Shown in pieces: positions 35,052 through 40,016 of a stretch of 40,016 nt of DNA. Source of the DNA: Nitrospinaceae bacterium (GTDB lineage: Bacteria; Nitrospinota_A; UBA7883; JAJDBK01); assembly GCA_029261405.1 (NCBI GenBank), contig JAJDBK010000073.1, positions 1 to 40,016 of the forward strand, given 5' to 3'. The notes below the pieces were generated by a model. That model searched no databases, was not told where the DNA came from, and saw only the letters and a list, made by a program, of their open reading frames with translations. The number at the start of each line of letters is the position of its first letter. Position 1 is the first letter of the stretch. The translations under genes and the position numbers were made by a program.

Positions 35052-36577
35052 TTTAGAGCCGCCCAGTCGGGAAAATTCGCAGGGGAAGCGTCGAAGAAAA
35101 GGGGTAGCAGTACCCATGTCGCCAACGTAAGAATGACGACCCCGGCAAGGTTGAGGAAAATACCCGCCTTCGCCATATCCATGATGGTGATACGTCCCGC
35201 GCCGAAGATTATGGCGTTCGGTGGTGTCGCCACGGGGAGCATGAAAGCGAACGAAAAAGCCATGGTGGCGGGAATCATTATCGCAAGCGGATGGATTTTT
35301 ATGGCTGTGGCGAGGGAAGCCAAGATCGGCAATAGTATCTGGGCCGTTGCGGTGTTTGATGTCAGCTCTGTCAAAAATGTGCAGAGGGTACAGATGATCG
35401 CCACCAGATATACCGGGTCGAGGGTCGCTACCATAGTCAGACTCTCGCCGACCCACATAGACAGCCCGGAATCCTTGAAGCCGTAAGCCAGCGCGAACCC
35501 GCCACCGAAGAGCAGAACGATGCCCCACGGAAGATCTTTCACCGCATCCCAATCGATAAGCCTTTTGTCAGGCTCCGAGCGTGAAGGAATAAGGAAGAGT
35601 AGAGACGCAACGGCAATGGCCACTGTGCCATCGTTGAAATAATCGGGAGCGGTAAAGAGACCGGACCATCCCGGGATTTTGTGTCCAGCGATACTTACGC
35701 CCGACCTTGTTAGCCAAAGGACCGCCAGCGCCAGAAAATCGAAGAAGACAAATTTCTCCTCATAACTCATCGGGCCGAGTTCGTTGTATTGTTGTCTGAA
35801 TTCCTTTACATCGATATCGACGGGAAGTTTCCGGCAGTAGAGCGTTCCGATGTAGAGCCACACCAGACCGAGAAACACCAGCGCCACCGGCATGGCGAAT
35901 AGAAACCATTGGGCGAACGATATTTCGGGAGCGTTGGGGAACGATATGGCGAAGATTTTTATGAAGACCGGATTCGGAGGTGTTCCGACCAGTGTTGCGG
36001 CGCCACCTATCGATGCGGAGTAGGCGACACCGAGTAAGAGTCCGACGGCGTACCTGTGGGTCGCTTCTTTTCCCGCCATCTCCTCGAATTTGAGAATGAT
36101 CGCAAGGATAATCGGCACCATCATCATGGTGGTGGCGGTGTTTGATATCCACATGGAGAGAAAAGCCGTGGCGACCATAAACCCCGCCAGAACACGTTTC
36201 GGTTTAACACCAAAAACCATCAGGATACGCAGGGCTATACGTCGATGCAGGTTCCACCGTTGCATCGACTGGGCCACCATGAAACCTCCAAGGAAAAGGA
36301 AAATCACATGGTTGAAATACTGGGCGGAAACGGTCTTGCCATCGGTGATGCCCATGGCGGGGAAGAGTGTAACAGGGATAAGCGCGGTAAGGTAGAGGGG
36401 CGCCGCTTCGGTTATCCACCAGATCGCCATCCACGTGGAGATACCCGCCATCTCGGTAACTTCCGGTTTCCCCGGTTTAAGGTCGCAGAACAGGAATATT
36501 ATTGAAGCCAGAATAGGCCCAGCCACCAGCCCGATCAGCTGTACAGGTTTGTTAACGTTCTCGGAGGTGTCGCTCAT
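35048..36577 (-). CDS. SLC13/DASS-family sodium:dicarboxylate or sulfate symporter
   Basis: The 509-residue polytopic protein has the two SNT motifs that form the substrate and sodium sites (WISNTATTMMMVPI and LTSNTATAQILLPI), plus WWITEAAPLYLTALIPVTLF and the family ending ATPPNAIIFGAGRI. DASS members carry C4-dicarboxylates, citrate or sulfate with Na+; the substrate is not evident here. It fits with a Na+ cycle also served by NhaB. It is coupled to the small exported protein downstream. Confidence 0.92.
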   Translation of the reverse strand: MSDTSENVNKPVQLIGLVAGPILASIIFLFCDLKPGKPEVTEMAGISTWMAIWWITEAAPLYLTALIPVTLFPAMGITDGKTVSAQYFNHVIFLFLGGFMVAQSMQRWNLHRRIALRILMVFGVKPKRVLAGFMVATAFLSMWISNTATTMMMVPIILAIILKFEEMAGKEATHRYAVGLLLGVAYSASIGGAATLVGTPPNPVFIKIFAISFPNAPEISFAQWFLFAMPVALVFLGLVWLYIGTLYCRKLPVDIDVKEFRQQYNELGPMSYEEKFVFFDFLALAVLWLTRSGVSIAGHKIPGWSGLFTAPDYFNDGTVAIAVASLLFLIPSRSEPDKRLIDWDAVKDLPWGIVLLFGGGFALAYGFKDSGLSMWVGESLTMVATLDPVYLVAIICTLCTFLTELTSNTATAQILLPILASLATAIKIHPLAIMIPATMAFSFAFMLPVATPPNAIIFGAGRITIMDMAKAGIFLNLAGVVILTLATWVLLPLFFDASPANFPDWAALK

Positions 36578-37085
36578 GATTCAGTTATCTCCGGGTGTAT
36601 GCTCGGTACAGGATCGCATACACCTGTCCAATTCGCAATCGGGAACAGGGTGAAAGAAAGTTCTGAACCACACTTTCCATGGTAATTGGGTTTTTACCGC
36701 AACCATATGCTACCATCAAAGTAGGTGGCTTATACACTTGGCGCCCCAAAACAACCCATGTATAATACCAAGAGTTTGTCAGGCTCCTAGGCGCAATCGA
36801 ACGAGTGGGCGCATCTCGCTTGTGACGATATCATATGTCCTTTTGAATTTTCGGCAAGGTTTTATTTTGAAACCACCAGATGGAATGGAAAGCCTGTGGC
36901 CCGTATTTTGACCACGATCAGATTACCCTTTTTTGGCGTTAATCATTTGGCAAGGTATGTAGGCGCATTTATCTTCCGCCTCAATGATGGTGACGCCGGG
37001 ATTCATACGATGGACAGGATGAATTGCTTGGTCCTGGTAAGGTCGGCTGGAGATTGACGTATAAGATTTTGGTTCGGGGGTAAAT
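36578..37085. other. gene-free, AT-richer boundary of the restriction-modification island
   Basis: No gene is supported in these 508 bases. They hold a near-consensus promoter at 36738-36766, a solo terminal-repeat-like sequence at 36773-36792 (GAGTTTGTCAGGCTCCTAGG) related to the IS5/MITE ends, and AT-rich sequence leading to the methyltransferase. Base composition shifts here from the more GC-rich neighbours, suggesting an island edge. Confidence 0.55.
36738..36766 (+). promoter_or_regulatory. sigma-70-type promoter upstream of the methyltransferase
   Basis: TTGGCG (36738-36743) and TATAAT (36761-36766) are separated by 17 bases on the plus strand. The start of transcription would fall near 36773, exactly at the terminal-repeat-like sequence. 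The leader to the methyltransferase would be about 310 bases. Confidence 0.55.
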
Positions 37086-38093
37086 GTGAGGCAAGCGACG
37101 TTTTCATTTATTGATCTTTTTGCGGGAATAGGCGGGTTCCATTTAGCCGCAAAACAAAATGGTGGTCATTGTGTCTTTGCGAGTGAAATTGATCCTGCCT
37201 CGAAAATAGCTTACGAGCATAATTATGGAATACAGCCTTTTGGTGATATTACAAAAGTATCTGTTAAAGAGATCCCGGATCATGAGATCTTGCTCGCTGG
37301 TTTTCCTTGCCAACCTTTTAGCATCATTGGCAAGCAACTCGGGTTTGATGATATGAGGGGTACGCTATTTTATGAAATAGCTCGTATTTTAAAGAGCAAG
37401 AAACCTCCTGTAGTAGTATTGGAGAATGTAAAACAATTCGCCAGTCATAATAATGGCGACACCATCAAGCAAGTAATTTCGACATTAGAGAACTTTGGGT
37501 ATAAGACCAAATGTACCATCCTGAACGCATTACACTATGGATTGCCACAAAAAAGAGAGCGTGCCATAATCGTCGGCTTCCTGGATCATGCTGTTGACTT
37601 CAAGTGGCCTAAAAGAAAGGGGTCATACAGAGGCTTGGATAGAATTATTGAAAAAAATGTGAGTGATAAATACTTCGTTAGCGAAAGAATTCGAAAAAAA
37701 AGAGAAGATTCCCATAAAAGCAAACACCGACTGGGTATCTGGCATGAAAATAAAAGTGGTAACATTTCCAGCTATCCTTATTCATGCGCTTTAAGGGCTG
37801 GCGCATCATACAATTATCTACTGGTCAATGGCGAAAGGCGATTGACACCCAGAGAGATGCTGAGGCTTCAAGGCTTTCCCGATTCGTTTGAGATAGTTTG
37901 TAGCGATTCACAAACCCGCAAACAGGCTGGTAACGCCGTACCAGTACCAATGATTAAAGCCGTAATAAAAGAGGTTCTCAATGCGACGACCAAATCTGAG
38001 GGATGGGAAAGAATTAACCAGCCCGGAATTGTACCCTCCTGGAATAATTCCAAACGAAATAATTTCAGGAATAAGTCGATGGTTTGTCTATAA
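37086..38093 (+). CDS. DNA (cytosine-5-)-methyltransferase
   Basis: The 335-residue protein has all key C5-methylase motifs: I (DLFAGIGGFHLAA), IV with catalytic Cys (GFPCQPFSIIG), VI (VVLENVKQF), VIII (LPQKRERAIIVGF), IX (RRLTPREMLRLQGFPDSFEI) and X (KQAGNAVPVPMI). The target-recognition region is about residues 185-255, so the recognised site cannot be predicted. It starts with GTG after GGGGG. The last 37 residues overlap the nuclease gene by 113 bases, more than usual, so a frameshift near 38000 or a later nuclease start is possible. Codon and base use are AT-rich, suggesting recent transfer. Confidence 0.92.
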   Translation: MRQATFSFIDLFAGIGGFHLAAKQNGGHCVFASEIDPASKIAYEHNYGIQPFGDITKVSVKEIPDHEILLAGFPCQPFSIIGKQLGFDDMRGTLFYEIARILKSKKPPVVVLENVKQFASHNNGDTIKQVISTLENFGYKTKCTILNALHYGLPQKRERAIIVGFLDHAVDFKWPKRKGSYRGLDRIIEKNVSDKYFVSERIRKKREDSHKSKHRLGIWHENKSGNISSYPYSCALRAGASYNYLLVNGERRLTPREMLRLQGFPDSFEIVCSDSQTRKQAGNAVPVPMIKAVIKEVLNATTKSEGWERINQPGIVPSWNNSKRNNFRNKSMVCL

Positions 38094-38445
38094 CTTTGCC
38101 ATAGGCAAGTCTGATATTAGCGGCGAAGATTGGGGAGATATCTTTGCAAAATCCATACAAGGCGACCATCTATCCAGCCCTGCAGGTTTAGCTGATGTTG
38201 TCGTTGAGGGAAAGGCATGGTCAGTTAAAAGCGTTAAGCGGGACAGACCGCATAAATGCTCCGAGATACGTGTAATATCAGGCAGGAATTCACCTGACTA
38301 CTCCTATGGTATCGGAAATCCACATGACGACATACAGAAAACAGGCGAAGCGGTTCTTCGTATATGGAATGAACGTATAAATATAGCTCTTGATAAATTT
38401 GATTCATTAAGAACTTCATTTTCAATCTTGGCGATGAGGTTTTGA
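37981..38445 (+). pseudogene. restriction endonuclease gene truncated by an IS5 fragment
   Basis: The frame gives 154 residues, of which the last 10 (TSFSILAMRF) come from the IS5 fragment starting about 38414. The native part includes ISRWFVYNFAIGKSDISGED, LADVVVEGKAWSVKSVK and RVISGRNSPDYSYGI. The Asp then Lys pattern around GLADVVVEGKAWSVK could be a PD-(D/E)xK-like nuclease core, which together with the adjacent methylase suggests a type II restriction enzyme. The family was not recognised. The C-terminal part is lost, so it is probably inactive. Confidence 0.6.
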
Positions 38446-38636
38446 TCGAACGTTGGGAGGAAAATCCCTACTGGCAATATTTTTGTGGGGAGACGACTTT
38501 CACACACAAGCCTCCCATCAACCCAAGCCTGATGAAAAAATGGCGTGATCGTGTCAAGAGTTACGGTGTGGAAAAACTTCTCGAAGAGACTATCCATGCC
38601 GGGTTGAAACTCAATGTGATTCAGAAGAGTAGTTTT
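38414..38636 (+). mobile_element. IS5-family transposase N-terminal fragment
   Basis: Bases 38421-38620 match 2761-2960 at 196 of 200 positions without gaps. They encode FNLGDEVLIERWEENPYWQY and the following DUF772 region, ending after LNVIQKSS. No inverted repeats, start region or catalytic part are present. The left junction cuts the restriction gene; the right junction lies 15 bases before tRNA-Phe. Confidence 0.8.
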
Positions 38637-38650
38637 ACACACCTCAACAA

Positions 38651-38726
38651 TGGTGCCGAGGGACGGAATCGAACCGCCGACACGGGGATTTTCAGTCCCC
38701 TGCTCTACCGACTGAGCTACCTCGGC
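38651..38726 (-). tRNA. tRNA-Phe (anticodon GAA)
   Basis: 76 bases with encoded CCA. Acceptor GCCGAGG, D-arm AGCTCAGTCGGTAGAGC, anticodon loop CTGAAAA (GAA) and T-arm GGTTCGATTCC. It is the third gene of the Lys-Glu-Phe cluster. Confidence 0.97.
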
Positions 38727-38746
38727 ACACACATATAAAGCTTAAA

Positions 38747-38822
38747 TGGCGTCCCCAGCGGGAGTCGAACCCGCGTTGCCGCCGTGAAAGGGCAGTGTCC
38801 TGGGCCACTAGACGATGGGGAC
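38747..38822 (-). tRNA. tRNA-Glu (anticodon TTC)
   Basis: 76 bases with encoded CCA. Acceptor GTCCCCA, D-arm CGTCTAGTGGCCCAGGACA, anticodon TTC in CCTTTCA, T-arm GGTTCGACTCC. Second gene of the cluster. Confidence 0.97.
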
Positions 38823-38870
38823 ACGCACAAGATACCTCAGAAACCCTTGCGCATTTGTTAAATGGGAATC

Positions 38871-38946
38871 TGGTGAGCCGGGAAGGATTCGAACCTTCGA
38901 CCCACTGCTTAAAAGGCAGTTGCTCTGCCGACTGAGCTACCGGCCC
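38871..38946 (-). tRNA. tRNA-Lys (anticodon TTT)
   Basis: 76 bases with encoded CCA. Acceptor GGGCCGG pairs with CCGGCTC (one G-U), anticodon TTT in CTTTTAA, T-arm GGTTCGAATCC. First gene of the cluster, about 20 bases after the predicted transcription start. Confidence 0.97.
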
Positions 38947-38971
38947 ATGACTTCCATAAAACAAGGGGATG

Positions 38972-39000
38972 ATACTATTTACTTAGGGCTTCAGTGTCAA
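38972..39000 (-). promoter_or_regulatory. strong promoter of the tRNA-Lys-Glu-Phe operon
   Basis: Minus-strand TTGACA (38995-39000) and TAGTAT (38972-38977) are 17 bases apart. The -35 element is the exact consensus, as often seen for stable RNA. Confidence 0.75.
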
Positions 39001-39090
39001 GGGAAAAGGGAATTTCATATAAAGGTTTCAAACCGAGATAAAGGAGCCTATAGTTAGGATCTACTATTTTAACCACCCGGGAAAGAAGCG

Positions 39091-39369
39091 ATGGCTGTTG
39101 GACGACTAGATACTTTCTCCATTGAAAGGGTTACATCCCGCGACTCCGCCATAGAGAAGTCCACGACACAGGTTGCGGCGACCGGGGAAGCCATCAAAAG
39201 TAAAGTCAGCGAAGGCTCCGCCGATATCGGCGTTCCGGGGGTGGGACTCTACTCCGATGGCAGATACCTGAATGACGACAACGTAGTGCAGGCGGCTTCA
39301 CAGAACGTTTCAGGTTTCATCCAGGGAATGGTCGATGGGACCGGAACGAAAATCGACATTACAGGATAA
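39091..39369 (+). CDS. small protein of unknown function
   Basis: The 92-residue protein starts at an ATG preceded by GGGAAAGAAGCG. It is rich in Ser, Thr, Gly and Val (RVTSRDSAIEKSTTQVAATG, YLNDDNVVQAASQNVSGFIQ) without signal peptide, membrane segment or Cys. It is divergent from the tRNA operon. I do not recognise a family. Codon choice resembles the core genes of the window, which favours a real gene. Confidence 0.55.
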   Translation: MAVGRLDTFSIERVTSRDSAIEKSTTQVAATGEAIKSKVSEGSADIGVPGVGLYSDGRYLNDDNVVQAASQNVSGFIQGMVDGTGTKIDITG

Positions 39370-39418
39370 TCTTCCGCAGAATCCATAGTATGGAGGAGTC
39401 CGGCATCCAGGCCAGGTG

Positions 39419-39875
39419 TCACTCCAGGTTCACGGCTTTTGTGGTGAAATCAAAACCGTTCATATACCAGATTCCGTAGCCGCCCGTATTTACATTTTTC
39501 CACATGATGTCACTGGTGCAGTCGCTATTAAAAAAACCTGTCTCCGCTATACGCCAGGACATACCTGGCACATTTGCGATCCCTGATCTTTAAAAGGTCA
39601 CCGTCAAAATCGTTATTCAGGTTGGTCCCACACGCGCCCGGTGGGCAGGTGTATATTGACCATACGCCGCCCAGACGTTGTAGACAGCGCCGTCATATTG
39701 GCTCCATACCACGATGGCGTTACCATTGGAATCCATGGCAACCGTGGAGAGCCTGCGTCACCAGATTTATCACTGATAATTACCGGCGTACCCCAGCTAA
39801 ACCCCGCATGGGCCGGAGCGATAAAAGAAGAAGTTACAATAAGAAGTGAAAAGAGGAAAATGGATATTTTCCTTA
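39419..39875 (-). pseudogene. degenerate exported FG-GAP/VCBS-repeat protein
   Basis: Minus-strand fragments in different frames read as one broken secreted protein. First comes a signal peptide without start codon (RKISIFLFSLLIVTSSFIAP, cleavage after AHA), then FSWGTPVIISDKSGDAGSP. A frame change gives VAMDSNGNAIVVWSQYDGAV, typical of a secreted beta-propeller-like repeat. Another frame gives SDIMWKNVNTGGYGIWYMNG, the FG-GAP-like repeat, ending at TGA 39419. Several frameshifts and internal deletions separate them. The start codon was replaced at the junction with the repeat at 39878. Confidence 0.6.
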
Positions 39876-39877
39876 AA

Positions 39878-40016
39878 TAGTCGCCCCTGAAAAAGCAGAA
39901 ATAGCCCTATAAACGTTGGTTATTCTCAACTTGAGCAGTGTATAATATTGCCATGTAATCACCAATACCTCTCAAAACCTGGAGATTATTCATTGAAATC
40001 CAAACCTGAATCTGAC
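39878..40016 (-). pseudogene. second, broken copy of the unknown coupled gene pair
   Basis: Matches 2436-2572 at about 124 of 137 positions without gaps. On the minus strand it repeats the ATGA overlap (upstream frame ending RFRFGFQ, downstream frame MNNLQVLRGIGDYMAILYTA), but the downstream frame meets a TAG after 28 codons (ENNQRL, stop) and is cut at 39878 where the exported-protein pseudogene begins. The sequence continues past the window end. Confidence 0.7.

Noticed and set aside
34776-35552. 258-codon reading of the small exported protein
   Set aside because: The upstream 167 codons are out of frame within the SLC13 gene; the ATG at 35051 with signal peptide is the sensible start.

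Overview
This 40 kb window carries a compact bacterial chromosome segment. A Gram-negative host is indicated by an outer-membrane FadL/OmpP1 porin, the LPS-heptose enzyme HldE, and an octaheme c-type cytochrome with an N-terminal export signal. B12-dependent ribonucleotide reductase, c-type heme chemoreceptor, multiheme cytochromes and the order tRNA-Leu-tig-clpP-clpX suggest a deltaproteobacterial/Desulfobacterota-like or related (for example Nitrospinota-like) organism. That placement is inference. Homopolymer-rich sequence at base 1 and a dispersed repeat at the last base suggest the window is a whole contig that broke at repeats.

Layout. 1-2000: GT-C glycosyltransferase with TPRs (minus). 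2170-3370: a scrap zone with a translationally coupled pair of unknown genes cut by a decayed IS5-type element, ending in a miniature inverted-repeat element. 3363-9124, minus strand: DUF72 protein, a cytochrome b/ferredoxin/MvhD-like fusion coupled to a Ser/Thr kinase, then Mrp and a NifU-like protein. 9387-13527, plus strand: FadL porin and nrdJ. 13603-14326: a broken eIF-2B-family gene. 14313-25574, minus strand: a tightly packed run ugd, UDP-glucuronate decarboxylase, radC, hldE, a deoxyhypusine-synthase-like gene, a metallo-beta-lactamase, purB, purC, purS, a cNMP-binding protein, purQ, then nhaB.

25648-26511: a 168 bp MITE, a truncated higA and an array of 107 bp tandem repeats that runs into the 3' end of a heme-binding chemoreceptor gene. 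28209-31571, plus strand: tRNA-Leu, tig, clpP, clpX. 31779-34782: a three-gene redox module (double cNMP domain plus 4x[4Fe-4S] protein, membrane cytochrome b-like protein, octaheme cytochrome c). 34776-36577, minus strand: SLC13/DASS transporter coupled to a small exported protein. 36578-38636: an AT-rich restriction-modification remnant with an intact-looking C5 methyltransferase and a nuclease gene cut by an IS5 fragment. 38651-38946: tRNA-Phe, tRNA-Glu and tRNA-Lys behind a near-consensus promoter. 39091-40016: a small unknown gene, a degenerate FG-GAP protein and a second copy of the unknown coupled-gene repeat.

Themes: two unusual electron-transfer modules, each tied to a signalling domain (kinase or cNMP sensor); a long operon mixing envelope sugars and purine synthesis; and accessory scars left by one IS5/MITE family.
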